Numbered from the stretch's first letter, positions 44,397 to 57,356 are shown. The stretch is DNA of 64,000 nucleotides from Halopiger xanaduensis SH-6 (GCF_000217715.1 NC_015666.1:2678270-2742269); one strand, 5' to 3'. Made by a program: numbers and translations. The notes: generated from the letters alone by a model not told the origin.

Positions 44397-46262
44397 CTAC
44401 GTTTCGCGGGCGGCCGTCCGATCGACGGTCTCCTCGTCGGCCACCCGCTCGAGATAGTCGACCATTTCGTCGATCGCGTCGCGCTGGGCGGTCGTTCGCT
44501 CGGTTACGTCCCCGATCAGTTCCTCGATCCGGTCGGCGTCGTCCGCCACGCCGTCGGCCTGCGAGGCGACCTCCTCGACCGATGCAGCCTGATCGTCGTT
44601 CGTCTCGGCGATCTCGGTGATCCCGTGGGCGGCCTCGTCGACTGCCTCCGCGATCTCCTCTAAGTTCGCGATCGCGGCGTCGATCCGCTCGCTCGCACCT
44701 TCGACCCGCTCGTTCGTCTGTTCGGTCACCTCGGCGGTCTCCTCGGTCCGGGTCTGGAGATCCTCGACCCGGTCGGAGATCTGATTCGTGTGTTCTTTCG
44801 TCTCGCTAGCCAGCGACTGCACTTCGTTCGCGACGACGGCGAACCCGTCCCCGTCCTCGCCGGCCTGGGCGGCCTCGATGTTCGCGTTCAGCGCCAGCAG
44901 GTTCGTCTGATCCGCGATATCGTTGATGACCTCGATGACCTCGTCGATCTCGTCCATTCGATCCTCGAGTTGACTGACCGTTTCGACGAGCTCGTCGGCC
45001 GCCTCGAGCACTTCGTCCATCTCCTCGCGGGCTTCTTGGCTGGCTTCGACGCCGTCGTCGGCCGCAGCTTGGGCCTGCTTGGCGGCGGCCGAGACCTGAT
45101 CGGAGCTAGCGGCGACCTCCTCCATCGTCGCGCTGAGGTCGCTGATCTCCTCGACGATGGCCCGGATCGCCTCGTTCTGCTCACCGACCTGCGAATCGGC
45201 TTCGCTCGCGGAGTCGGCGATCTCGGCGGCGTCGGCCGAGAGGTCTTCGACCTCCTCGCTGAGCCCGTAGATCACGTCTTCCACGTGGGCCGCGATCTCG
45301 TTGATCGTCTCGGCGATCTGCGTGACGTCCTCGTCGAGCACGTCGTGATCGTCGGTGTACTCGACCCGTGCCGCCAGCGAGCCGTCGTTGATCGCCTCGC
45401 CGGTTTCGGTGACCTCGCCCACGAGGTCGGCCATCGCCTCACGCCGACGGATGACCTCGGTGTTGTCCTGAACGAGCTGGATGACTCCCTGCAGCGACTC
45501 CTGTTGGTAGATCGGCGTCGCCACCGAGTGGACGTGCAGCGTCTCGCCGCGGGCGTTCTCGAGTTCGCGCTCGAGTTCGTAGGCGCGCTGGTCGCGGCCC
45601 GACCGCTCCGCGTCTGTTTCGCGGTGGGCATCCCGGGGGTGGTCGACGACCTCGTCGGCCAGCGTCGTCGTGCGTCCGTCACGGAAGAACGATCCCGCCG
45701 CGTCCTCCCCGAGGACGTCCTCGCGGTCGACGCCGGTGAGTTCCTCGGCCTCGCGGTTCCAGCCGATGACCCGGTGTTCGGTGTCGACGATGAACGCCGG
45801 CTGCGGGAGCGTGTTCAGCAGGGCATCCGTGCCGATATCGATGTCCTCGTCGGCGGAATCGCGCCCGCCCAGCGTGTCGTCCGATTCGGTCTCTCCTGTC
45901 GAATCGGCCCCCTCGAGATCGGATCCGCCAGCTTCGGTCACGTCGCCCGTCGGTTCCGCTACTGTCTGTCCGCCGTCGCTGACGGCTTCGCTACTGGTCG
46001 GCGACTCCCCGGCGGATAGACCGCTGCTCGAGTCGTCGCCACTTGCGTCCGATACCGACTCGTCGTTAGTTTCGTTCCCCGGCTCCGCAGTCGCCGTCGA
46101 CTCGTCGCCCGTCGGTTCGCCTTCGTCGCCCGCTCCACCGTCGGCGCTCGAGGCCGCTGCTTCCTCCGTCCCCTCGGTAGCCGACGCAGTTCGTTCGTCG
46201 GACTTCCCGGAGCTCCCCGCTCGAGAGATCCGCGAGAGAATGTCAGTAACCGAATTTCCCAT
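44397..46262 (-). CDS. Soluble PAS-containing methyl-accepting transducer (Htr)
   Basis: 621 aa with no transmembrane helix. Low-complexity Ser/Thr/Glu/Asp-rich region (about 15-150), a PAS domain (about 150-270: LNTLPQPAFIVDTEHRVIGWNREAEELTGVDREDVLGEDAAG), then a HAMP-like linker and the MCP signalling coil. The signalling hairpin reads DIADQTNLLALNANIEAAQAGEDGDGFAVVANEVQSLA. Cytosolic Htr proteins sense metabolic or redox state and signal to CheA/CheW. ATG 46262 (MGNSVTDILS) is preferred over 46283. CheA/W are not nearby. Confidence 0.9.
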   Translation of the reverse strand: MGNSVTDILSRISRAGSSGKSDERTASATEGTEEAAASSADGGAGDEGEPTGDESTATAEPGNETNDESVSDASGDDSSSGLSAGESPTSSEAVSDGGQTVAEPTGDVTEAGGSDLEGADSTGETESDDTLGGRDSADEDIDIGTDALLNTLPQPAFIVDTEHRVIGWNREAEELTGVDREDVLGEDAAGSFFRDGRTTTLADEVVDHPRDAHRETDAERSGRDQRAYELERELENARGETLHVHSVATPIYQQESLQGVIQLVQDNTEVIRRREAMADLVGEVTETGEAINDGSLAARVEYTDDHDVLDEDVTQIAETINEIAAHVEDVIYGLSEEVEDLSADAAEIADSASEADSQVGEQNEAIRAIVEEISDLSATMEEVAASSDQVSAAAKQAQAAADDGVEASQEAREEMDEVLEAADELVETVSQLEDRMDEIDEVIEVINDIADQTNLLALNANIEAAQAGEDGDGFAVVANEVQSLASETKEHTNQISDRVEDLQTRTEETAEVTEQTNERVEGASERIDAAIANLEEIAEAVDEAAHGITEIAETNDDQAASVEEVASQADGVADDADRIEELIGDVTERTTAQRDAIDEMVDYLERVADEETVDRTAARET

Positions 46263-46380
46263 AGATAATCTGTCGAGTAACAATACCTATTCTTTGGGGC
46301 CGACCGCCCGGATAGGCGGCTGACACAGTACAACTCGGTTACCGACGACTCGAGAACAGGCGCGAGAAATAACCGACTCG

Positions 46381-47667
46381 CTACTCGTCGTCGGTCAGTC
46401 GCTTCCGAACGCTCTCGGCGTGGGCCTCGAGCCCTTCCGCCTCGGCCAGCGTCGTGATCGTGTCGCCGAGGGCGGCCAATCCGTCGCTCGAGAGCCGCTG
46501 GACCGTCGTCGAGCGGACGAAGGTCTCGACGGAGAGGCCGCCGGTCACGCGGGCGCCGCCGTTCGTGGGGAGGACGTGGTTCGTCCCGCTGGCGTAGTCG
46601 CCCGCCGCGACGGGCGTGTTCGGCCCGAGGAAGACGCTGCCCGCGCTGTCGATGCGCTCGAGGATCGACTCGTCGTCGTCCGCGATGATCGAGAGGTGCT
46701 CGGGGGCGTACTCCTCGGCGAAGAGGATGACCTCGCTCATCGAGCGGGCGACCAGAACGCCGCTGGCGTCGTTGGCGAGCGCCTCCCGAATTGTATCTTC
46801 GCGCTCGCGCGCGTTGGCTTGCTCGTCGACGGCCGCGGCGACGGCGTCGGCGGTCGCCTCGTCGTCGGTCACCGCGACGACCGACGCGTTCGGATCGTGC
46901 TCGGCCTGCGCGACCAGCTCCGCCGCGACGAGTTCGGGATCGGCCGTCTCGTCGGCGACGACGAGCACCTCGCTCGGCCCCGCCAGGAAGTCGATCTCGA
47001 CGTCGCCCCGCACCTCGGCCTTGGCCGCGGTGACCCACTTGTTTCCGGGGCCGACGATCTTCTGGACGCACGTGATCGTCTCGGTGCCGTACGCGAGGCC
47101 GGCGATCGCCTGCGCGCCGCCGACGCTGTAGACCGCGTCCGCGCCCGCCGCGTGGATCGCCGCCAGCGTCGCCGGGTTCAACTCGTCCGCGGGCGGGGTG
47201 ACGACCGCCACGTGATCGACACCGGCCACGACCGCCGGCACCACGCCCATGATCGCGCTCGAGGGGTAGGCCGCCGCACCGCCGGGCACGTAGACGCCGA
47301 CGCGCTCGAGCGGTCTGAAGCGCCGACCCAGTTCCCGTCCGTCGTCGAACGCCTCGCGCCAATCTTCCGGTACTTGCGCCTCGTGGAACTCCCGGACGTT
47401 GGCCGCGGCCGTCTCGATCGCTTCGCGGAGGTCCTCATCGAGGTCCTCGTAGGCCCGCTCGCACTCGTCGGTGATCTCGAGGTTGCCGACCGAGACGTCG
47501 TCGAACTCCTCGGTGAACTCGCGGACGGCGACGTCGCCCTCTTCTCGGACCCGTTCGACGATCTCCCGCACGTCGCTTCTGACCGCTTCGATCCCGGCGT
47601 CGCGCTCGAAGAACGCGGTCCGATCGTCCGGCCCGAGATCGGCGATCGGCTGTACGTCGATTGTCAT
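46381..47667 (-). CDS. hisD: Histidinol dehydrogenase
   Basis: 428 aa. The two oxidations at the end of histidine synthesis (histidinol to histidine). VGVYVPGGAAAYPSSAIMGVVPA, AGLAYGTETITCVQKIVGPGNKWV, PSEVLVVADETADP and GSVFLGPNTPVAAGDYASGTNHVLPT carry the zinc and substrate motifs. MTIDVQPIADL at 47667 is a typical start; more upstream in-frame codons are Arg/Ser-rich and unlike the family. No other his genes in the window. Confidence 0.95.
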   Translation of the reverse strand: MTIDVQPIADLGPDDRTAFFERDAGIEAVRSDVREIVERVREEGDVAVREFTEEFDDVSVGNLEITDECERAYEDLDEDLREAIETAAANVREFHEAQVPEDWREAFDDGRELGRRFRPLERVGVYVPGGAAAYPSSAIMGVVPAVVAGVDHVAVVTPPADELNPATLAAIHAAGADAVYSVGGAQAIAGLAYGTETITCVQKIVGPGNKWVTAAKAEVRGDVEIDFLAGPSEVLVVADETADPELVAAELVAQAEHDPNASVVAVTDDEATADAVAAAVDEQANAREREDTIREALANDASGVLVARSMSEVILFAEEYAPEHLSIIADDDESILERIDSAGSVFLGPNTPVAAGDYASGTNHVLPTNGGARVTGGLSVETFVRSTTVQRLSSDGLAALGDTITTLAEAEGLEAHAESVRKRLTDDE

Positions 47668-47716
47668 GCTCTCGAATTCGGCCGGCGCGCGAAAAACGGT
47701 TTCCTTATGCACACGG

Positions 47717-47938
47717 TCACGCGTCGGGATCCTCGACCGGCCAGATCCCGACGGCGTCCAGCGTCGCCCTGACGAACAGGTAGACGAGCAAGGCAAAGCC
47801 CGCAAAGATCAGCGGCGCCTGCAGCAACTCCGCGAGTTCGCGGCCGACGACGAGTCGAGCCACGCCGCGGACGACGAAACTCGCAACGACGAGTGCGAAC
47901 CCGATCGCAGCGAGTTTGACGAACCCGGCTCGATCCAT
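47717..47938 (-). CDS. Small two-helix membrane protein
   Basis: 73 aa. MDRAGFVKLAAIGFALVVASFVVRGVARLVVG and LLQAPLIFAGFALLVYLFVRATLDAVGI form two transmembrane helices. No motif otherwise. gggtactaaat on the reverse strand at about 47957-47967 gives a TATA element about 25 bp before ATG 47938, which supports this start. 50 bp upstream of hisD on the same strand. Confidence 0.7.
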   Translation of the reverse strand: MDRAGFVKLAAIGFALVVASFVVRGVARLVVGRELAELLQAPLIFAGFALLVYLFVRATLDAVGIWPVEDPDA

Positions 47939-48088
47939 ACCTCGTCCTACGGCGCCGGGTACTAAATCGACGGCGGTCGGACTCGACTTTAACCATACCT
48001 CGAGACTGTCGTCCGCTCGCTCTACCCGACGTGCCGTAACCGACACCGACCGTTTTCACGCCGGTTTTCCAGTTACAACGCGGTGGAC

Positions 48089-48242
48089 ATGGACGAGGAC
48101 CGCAATCGGACCGACGCGCCATCAGACGAGGCCGACAGCGAGGAAGCTCGAATCCAATCCGTCCCGCGAAGAACTCGCGCTCTCCGAACGCCTGCTCACT
48201 CGTTCGCCGACGCTCGAGTACAAGCGTCGCTTCCGGCCCTGA
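48089..48242 (+). pseudogene. Possible frameshifted small gene
   Basis: From ATG 48089 the frame reads MDEDRNRTDAPSDEADSEEAR, an acidic haloarchaeal-looking start, then turns Arg-rich and unlikely near 48150. In the neighbouring frame the DNA goes on as SNPSREELALSERLLTRSPT with strongly haloarchaeal codons, to a TGA at 48242. One frame shift joins both into a 50-aa product. It may be decay or chance. This is the only coding hint in the 1.2 kb before 16S rRNA. Confidence 0.3.
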
Positions 48243-48556
48243 CGATCGTTCGAGACGGTCCGGTGTCGAGACCGAATCCGACCCCCAACCCGAACTCGGT
48301 TCCTCCCTCCGTCCTGATCCGACACCGACAGAGGACTGCGCAGCGTCTTCGCCCTCGTCTCCGCCAACCGGTGTTGCATCACTTTTTCGTCTCGCACGAG
48401 TCATCGAGACGCCAACTCCGACCGAGCAACGCCCTCTCGAGGCAAATCAGTACGGCGCAGTAGCTGCTCGGTTACCGCTCAAGCCACTTCGTTCCCCCGC
48501 CGAGATAGTCTTCCCCGCGTGACTGAACAACGTAGGACAGACTGCCCTCGAGACGA

Positions 48557-48571
48557 CGCCCTTATGTATCA
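48557..48571 (+). promoter_or_regulatory. rRNA operon promoter 1 (TATA-like)
   Basis: cccttatgtatc (48559-48570), preceded by ctcgagacgacg, matches the form of haloarchaeal rrn promoters (TTATGTA-like core). Confidence 0.5.
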
Positions 48572-48725
48572 ACCCGGCCTTCGACACTAATGCAAACGAC
48601 GTGGCGCACCGCGCCGCGTTCCCTCCGGCCGAGATCCGGCACGGAGGCAGGCGTTCCATCCACACCTCGAACAGCGGCCATCCGCCGCTGCTCTCGAGGG
48701 TAATCGGATCGATTCGATGCGCGTT

Positions 48726-48760
48726 CCTTATATACTCAGGACGCGTATCGAATGATACGC
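48726..48760 (+). promoter_or_regulatory. rRNA operon promoter 2 with start-site dyad
   Basis: ccttatatac (48726-48735) is a strong TATA box, preceded by ttcgatgcgcg. Downstream, GCGTATC (48743-48749) and GATACGC (48754-48760) form a perfect 7-bp dyad with a 4-nt loop, at the expected start site. Confidence 0.55.
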
Positions 48761-48806
48761 AATCGGTCCGCCGGCTGCGATTTCCGGCGTGACTGCGATC
48801 CGTTGC

Positions 48807-48822
48807 CCTTTAGTGTATACGG
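48807..48822 (+). promoter_or_regulatory. rRNA operon promoter 3 (TATA-like)
   Basis: cctttagtgtatacgg with ttagtgtata as the core; slightly weaker than the others. Confidence 0.4.
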
Positions 48823-48899
48823 GGATTCGGATGGATTGCAAAGCAGAAGTGATCGGCGACCCGTTCAACTCGGGTCGTCATCTCGGACGGTTCGGTCCG

Positions 48900-48915
48900 A
48901 AGGGGTTATGTACCC
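48900..48915 (+). promoter_or_regulatory. rRNA operon promoter 4 (TATA-like)
   Basis: aaggggttatgtaccc, preceded by ttcggtccg, again the TTATGTA form and nearest to 16S rRNA. Confidence 0.5.
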
Positions 48916-48989
48916 TTGGCGGATTACGAATACGTCCGAAGGAGATGAGGATTCCACCCCTGCGGTCTTCCGTACAGATGGGATCTGAT

Positions 48990-49006
48990 GTGAGCCTTGG
49001 TAGTTC
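48990..49006 (+). other. 16S processing stem, 5' strand
   Basis: GTGAGCCTTGGTAGTTC is perfectly complementary to 50681-50697. It forms the long stem that encloses pre-16S rRNA and is cut by the archaeal splicing endonuclease at a bulge-helix-bulge. Confidence 0.85.
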
Positions 49007-49116
49007 GGTGACGCTCGACCGGTCCACGCCGTGGGTCGACGTGCGCGCCGAACTGGACCCATAGTGTGAGTGTGTATCAACATTCACCGCCAACCCTCCC
49101 CCTTGAGGGGAGAGAC

Positions 49117-50586
<1,470 letters not shown>

Positions 50587-50680
50587 ACAGACCGAGACTG
50601 GGGCGCTGCCCCAGCTCAACTTCAGCGGTCCATTTCGCCGCGCTCGTCGTCCCACTCGTTCGGGCCGATCGGGCACCTTT

Positions 50681-50697
50681 GAACTACCAAGGCTCAC
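50681..50697 (+). other. 16S processing stem, 3' strand
   Basis: GAACTACCAAGGCTCAC, perfect complement of 48990-49006. Confidence 0.85.
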
Positions 50698-50724
50698 ACC
50701 TCGTTCCCCTCGTTTCGAGGGGGT

Positions 50725-50796
50725 GGGCCCATAGCTCAGTGGGAGAGTGCCTCCTTTGCAAGGAGGATGCCCTGGGTTCGAATCCCAGTGGGTCCA
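50725..50796 (+). tRNA. tRNA-Ala (TGC anticodon)
   Basis: In the 16S-23S spacer as usual in haloarchaea. Acceptor GGGCCCA pairs with TGGGTCC, D arm TAGCTCAGTGGGAGAGT, anticodon loop TTTGCAA (anticodon TGC), and T loop GGTTCGAATCC. 72 nt, no intron; the 3' CCA is not coded. Confidence 0.97.
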
Positions 50797-50948
50797 TGTC
50801 TCGGAGCGGATTGACGAATCGTTCCCCTTAAGTGGGAACGACTCGTTCGATCTAATCCGAACGCAAACCGATGCACCACCCCGTGCAAACGTGGGTGGGA
50901 AGGGTCAATGCAGCCAGCCGTCTACTGGCCTGCAGATGCGACCGTGTG

Positions 50949-50980
50949 TACGTGTAGTCCAGGCGTCCACTGGACCCGTT
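50949..50980 (+). other. 23S processing stem, 5' strand with internal loop
   Basis: TACGTGTAGTCCA (50949-50961) pairs with 53994-54006 and TGGACCCGTT (50971-50980) with 53975-53984. The 9-nt interruptions on both sides give a bulge-helix-bulge-like site. Confidence 0.75.
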
Positions 50981-51025
50981 CCCGGGTCACTACAAGGTTG
51001 CTTTCGCAACCCAGATCCGATGAAC

Positions 51026-53940
<2,915 letters not shown>

Positions 53941-53974
53941 AACTGAGACACGCATTTGGATCTGTGACCCATCG

Positions 53975-54006
53975 AACGGGTCCAGGCGCGAACTGGACTA
54001 CACGTA
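53975..54006 (+). other. 23S processing stem, 3' strand
   Basis: AACGGGTCCA (53975-53984) and TGGACTACACGTA (53994-54006) complement the two 5' segments. Confidence 0.75.
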
Positions 54007-54063
54007 CATGACGGTCATTCCACCGATATTGGCATGATCACGGTTCGATTCCGTGAATCGGCG

Positions 54064-54184
54064 TTAGGCGGCCACAGCGGCGAGGTTCCTCCCGTACCCA
54101 TCCCGAACACGGAAGATAAGCTCGCCTGCGTATCGGCAATTACTGGAGTGGGCGACCCTCTGGGAACGTCGATTCGCCGCCCCC
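54064..54184 (+). rRNA. rrf: 5S ribosomal RNA
   Basis: TTAGGCGGCCACAGCGGCGA ... CCCATCCCGAACACGGAAGA ... CTGGAGTGGGCGACCCTCTG ... CGCCGCC: all conserved loops of a haloarchaeal 5S rRNA, about 121 nt. The ends pair (GGCGGC with GCCGCC). Confidence 0.95.
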
Positions 54185-54208
54185 ACTCATACTCTCATAC
54201 GCATCAAC

Positions 54209-54250
54209 AAGCCTCGTCGAGCAACAGCGTTGTTGCTCGGCGGGGCTTTT
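54209..54250 (+). terminator. rRNA operon terminator-like hairpin
   Basis: AAGCCTCGTCGAGCAACA and TGTTGCTCGGCGGGGCTT form an 18-bp stem with two G-U pairs and a 3-nt loop, followed by TTTTCGTATTTAT. It lies 25 bp after 5S. Such strong hairpins are not usual archaeal terminators, which rely on U-runs. Confidence 0.6.
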
Positions 54251-54325
54251 CGTATTTATAGAAGCGACAGTCGCTGTTCCGGACCGCTACGCTTAAACAA
54301 TCGCAGTTGCTATGCTACGATGCGC

Positions 54326-54401
54326 GCCAAGGTGGCAGAGTCCGGCCGAACGCAGCGGCCTGCAGAGCCGCCTACCGCCGGTTCAAATCCGGCCCTTGGC
54401 T
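54326..54401 (+). tRNA. tRNA-Cys (GCA anticodon)
   Basis: Acceptor GCCAAGG pairs with CCTTGGC plus discriminator T; anticodon loop CTGCAGA with anticodon GCA; T arm GCCGGTTCAAATCCGGC. About 76 nt, 75 bp after the rrn hairpin, with its own promoter-like ctatgctacg about 15 nt upstream. Confidence 0.94.
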
Positions 54402-54630
54402 TACTTCATCACTCCCTTTTAGGGCACTATCCAAACAGTCACATCTCTCATCGAATTCGAGATCGGATACCGACGGCCAGTGTTTCGTGAATCAATGACT
54501 GCTCGTTCGAACTACTGAACTCCAATATCGTTTCGAGAATCGTTGTGGTCCGTTAGGACTGGTACTGTCGGGTTTGGATGGGTGAACGGTTCCGAGACGC
54601 ACCGCTCGAGAATTTGTTCGCAGTGAGAAG

Positions 54631-54704
<74 letters not shown>

Positions 54705-54781
54705 TCTGGATTCCACTTTCGGTGAGTAGCGGTTAAACGTTTTCTTTCGTCTTCTGCAGTAAGCCGTCCACCCGGTATCGA

Positions 54782-55483
54782 TCACTCGTCGAAGTACTCC
54801 TCGAGCGCGCTGGTAACGATGTCGCCGGGAGAGACGTCGTCGATCGAGGCCCGACGGCGGAGATCGCGGTAGGTCGACGGTGAGAGTCCGATCTCGAGGC
54901 GGCCGAGCGTGACGTCGTGGTCGGCGAGGGCCTGGTCGATCGGGGTGCCGTCGTTGACTGCGCTGGCGACGCTGCGGACGTCACGGACTGTCAGCTCGCC
55001 GTCGATCGTCGCCCAGGCCAGGAGGAGGCGGGCTTCGCCGGCGACTCGAGCGATGTGTTTGGCCGCAGTCGGGGCGATCGCGCCGAGTGCGACCTGTTTG
55101 CGAACCGACCGTGGAAGGTCGTGGACGCGGGCCCACTTGCGGATGAACGAGACCGTCGCGTCGTCCCCGGCTCGTTCGGCGGCCGCCTTGTAGGACCCTT
55201 CGCCGCGGACGAGGGCGGCACAGGCAGCGGCGCCCCGCAACATGAACAGGTGATCGTCGTCAGTGGCACCGCTCGCGAACTGGCGGACGGTTTCGGCCGC
55301 CTCCTCGAGACTGTCGGGGTCGTCCGGATCGAACTGAACGGCCTCCCGCGCTCGGCTGCCGGTAACCGACTCGTCGCCCCGAATAACCGGTGCCCCGACG
55401 GGCGATTCCCGGTCGGTCGGGATCGATCGCTGATCCGCGTGGTCACGCCCGTTTGAACGATTACCGGGCCGATTGTCCGTCAT
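54782..55483 (-). CDS. DUF7119-type protein with ParB-like helical and RHH-like segments
   Basis: 233 aa. Acidic, disordered N-terminus (about 1-60). The middle (about 65-190) is helical and includes AERAGDDATVSFIRKWARVHDLPRSVRKQVALGAIAPTAAKHIARV, reminiscent of the HTH/spacer domain of ParB/KorB proteins. The end (LEIGLSPSTYRDLRRRASIDDVSPGDIVTSALEEYF) has the spacing of a ribbon-helix-helix DNA-binding fold. It is the haloarchaeal family I recall as DUF7119. Start ATG 55483; the alternative at 55510 is not leaderless. DNA binding is inference. Confidence 0.75.
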   Translation of the reverse strand: MTDNRPGNRSNGRDHADQRSIPTDRESPVGAPVIRGDESVTGSRAREAVQFDPDDPDSLEEAAETVRQFASGATDDDHLFMLRGAAACAALVRGEGSYKAAAERAGDDATVSFIRKWARVHDLPRSVRKQVALGAIAPTAAKHIARVAGEARLLLAWATIDGELTVRDVRSVASAVNDGTPIDQALADHDVTLGRLEIGLSPSTYRDLRRRASIDDVSPGDIVTSALEEYFDE

Positions 55484-55597
55484 GAATCTCGATAAGGGAC
55501 GTGGTAGCAAAAAAGGCGCCGCCTCCGCCGCGGAGGGAATGTATACGAGAACTGACTGGGCGGGGGATCCGAGACGAAGCGACGAGCGAGACGGAGA

Positions 55598-55756
55598 TCA
55601 GTTCTGGGCGCCGTCTTCGTCGCGCTTTTCGGCGAGGTGCTCCCAGATTTCCGTACAGCCGGCCCCTTCCTCGATATCGTCGAGATGTGAGTCGTCGCGG
55701 TCCGGCTCGGTTTCCTGCGGTCCCGTCTCTGGCTTCCGTTCAGCCGCGTCTGTCAT
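55598..55756 (-). CDS. Small haloarchaeal protein with a single Cys motif
   Basis: 52 aa: DDIEEGAGCTEIWEHLAEKRDED. GCTEIWEHL is conserved in haloarchaeal relatives; the rest is acidic. tgtttatgg on the reverse strand (about 55780-55788) gives a TATA element about 27 bp before ATG 55756, hence this start rather than 55789. Function unknown. Confidence 0.65.
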   Translation of the reverse strand: MTDAAERKPETGPQETEPDRDDSHLDDIEEGAGCTEIWEHLAEKRDEDGAQN

Positions 55757-56414
55757 GGGTCTTCGTATGGCCTCTGACCCCATAAACATCGTCTCAACCG
55801 CAAGCGATACCCGTGCTCTGCCGTACAGGGTATATTTTCCGCTATCTCGGACGCCACTGCGTTGCGGTAGAGTGGTCGTCTACCCGAGAGTTCGCTACCA
55901 CAATGCTGAATTGCTCCTTTTCGGATCGATTAGCGATGTATTTCGTGGTGGGCGAGTAATATATCGACGTATGTGCACAACGTGTCGGTTGCGTCCTGTC
56001 ATCACCGTTCGATCATAACCGGGATTCGACGAGTTGTGCCGATGCGATTCTGTCGGCCAATGTGGCGGCTGTTCCGGTGTGGAACGGGTCGCGTCTCAGG
56101 GTTGGCCCAATGACGCGCCGGTGATCGCAGTTGCAGGCAGCAGTTCTCGGTTCTACCGGCTTATCTCGAGGCTGCAAAAACGGCCGGTAAGTGAGGCAAG
56201 GACTGATGGGAAATAATCACGATCGATGAAGGTAGTTCGATCCGAGAACCGGTACCGTCGGTCATTCAGTCGGCTCGCGGTCTGTCTCAATGTCACAAGT
56301 CGGCGACAGTGTGCTACTCGCCGCTCGAGTCCGTCAAGCGCGGCCGTTTCGTGGGCTGCGTTCAGCAGTGTTTCGTCGCGAGTTTCTAAGTACCTCGCGG
56401 ACGACTGCTGACGC
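55757..56414. other. Gap without a supported gene
   Basis: 658 bp with somewhat lower GC content than the neighbours. Only weak open frames, whose amino acid makeup looks random. It contains the promoters of the two flanking genes (tgtttatgg toward 55756 and tttctaagtac at about 56381-56391 toward 56415). It may be degenerate former coding DNA; nothing identifiable. Confidence 0.5.
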
Positions 56415-56726
56415 ATGTCCAACCGACTGATCTCGGTGACCGGATACACGACGCTGGATTACGTCGACGCGGTCGCCGAAGGGGAAACGTTCGAGTGGGA
56501 GTCGATCGCCGTCGTGAACGCGACGACCGACCGCGAAGCGCCCGATCGCGTCCGGCTGCAAGTCGAACTCGATAACGCGACGGAGGAGCACCTACCCAAA
56601 CACATGACGGAACTCGAGTTGACTCCCGATCAGGCCCGGACGCTGGCGGCGGACCTCGAGACGTATGCAGAGCAGGTCGAGGATGGGTCCGCCGATGGCG
56701 AAGCGAAGGGTGAAGAGCGGTCGTAG
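56415..56726 (+). CDS. DUF6360-type conserved protein
   Basis: 103 aa: SNRLISVTGYTTLDYVDAVAEGETFEWESIAVVNATTDREAPDRVRLQVELDN. The family is haloarchaeal, beta-rich, with a C-terminal acidic helix. The start is 25-30 bp after a TATA-like tttctaagta. No known role. Confidence 0.8.
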   Translation: MSNRLISVTGYTTLDYVDAVAEGETFEWESIAVVNATTDREAPDRVRLQVELDNATEEHLPKHMTELELTPDQARTLAADLETYAEQVEDGSADGEAKGEERS

Positions 56727-56861
56727 CTCGGGATCGGTAATCAGTCGACTCGAGTAGAGCCACCGAAAACAGCGGTACTCGCTGCGAGCCGCCGTCTGCC
56801 GCCTGCCGTCGCAGGGACCCGATTTTTTCGCTCGCTCGGTGAACGAACGGCTGGAGACACT

Positions 56862-57356
56862 ATGAGTATGGATACGATTCAGGATCTGTTCGAGCACGGC
56901 CTCGAGGACATCTATCACGCCGAGCACCAGCTACTCGACGCCCTCGAAGACCTCGAGGAGAACACCGAGCGCGACGAGATCGCGAGCGCGTTCTCGGAGC
57001 ACCGCGAGGAGACGCAGGGCCAGATCGACCGCCTCGAGGAGGTCTTCGAGATGTTCGGCGAACCGCCCGAGAAAGAAGAGTGTGAGGGGATCGAGGGGCT
57101 GCTCGAGGAGTACGAGGAGTTCGAATCGATGGATCCCTCGCAGGAGGTGATGGACTACCACAACATGGCGGCCGCCGAGAAGACCGAGCACTACGAGATC
57201 GCCGCCTACGGGAACCTGATCCCGCTGGCGGACCAGCTCGGAATGGACGAGGCCGCCGACCTGCTCGAGGAGAACCTCCGCGAGGAGCAGGACGCCCTCG
57301 AGGAATTGAAGGAACTGACCGAGCAGTACGAGATGGATGCGATTCCGGCGGAGTGA
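56862..57356 (+). CDS. DUF892/YciE-type ferritin-like protein
   Basis: 164-aa four-helix protein: TIQDLFEHGLEDIYHAEHQLLDALEDLEENTERDEIASAF. Glu/His residues in EDIYHAEH, YHNMAAAEKTEHYEIAAYGNL and NLREEQDALEEL correspond to the di-metal site of the YciE/YciF group. The family is linked to stress and protein partners encoded nearby. It ends 10 bp before an acidic micro-ORF on the same strand. Confidence 0.88.
   Translation: MSMDTIQDLFEHGLEDIYHAEHQLLDALEDLEENTERDEIASAFSEHREETQGQIDRLEEVFEMFGEPPEKEECEGIEGLLEEYEEFESMDPSQEVMDYHNMAAAEKTEHYEIAAYGNLIPLADQLGMDEAADLLEENLREEQDALEELKELTEQYEMDAIPAE

Noticed and set aside
56034-56216. Possible small cysteine-rich protein (MCRCDSVGQCGGCSG)
   Set aside because: Cysteines are only at the start and the rest is random-looking; no promoter or conserved pattern.
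56153-56416. Minus-strand frame of about 87 codons sharing the CATG start with the DUF6360 gene
   Set aside because: The protein starts MRQQSSARYL and looks fairly protein-like, but codon use is unlike the neighbours, no TATA element fits, and it would be antisense to the promoter of a conserved gene. Possibly degenerate DNA.
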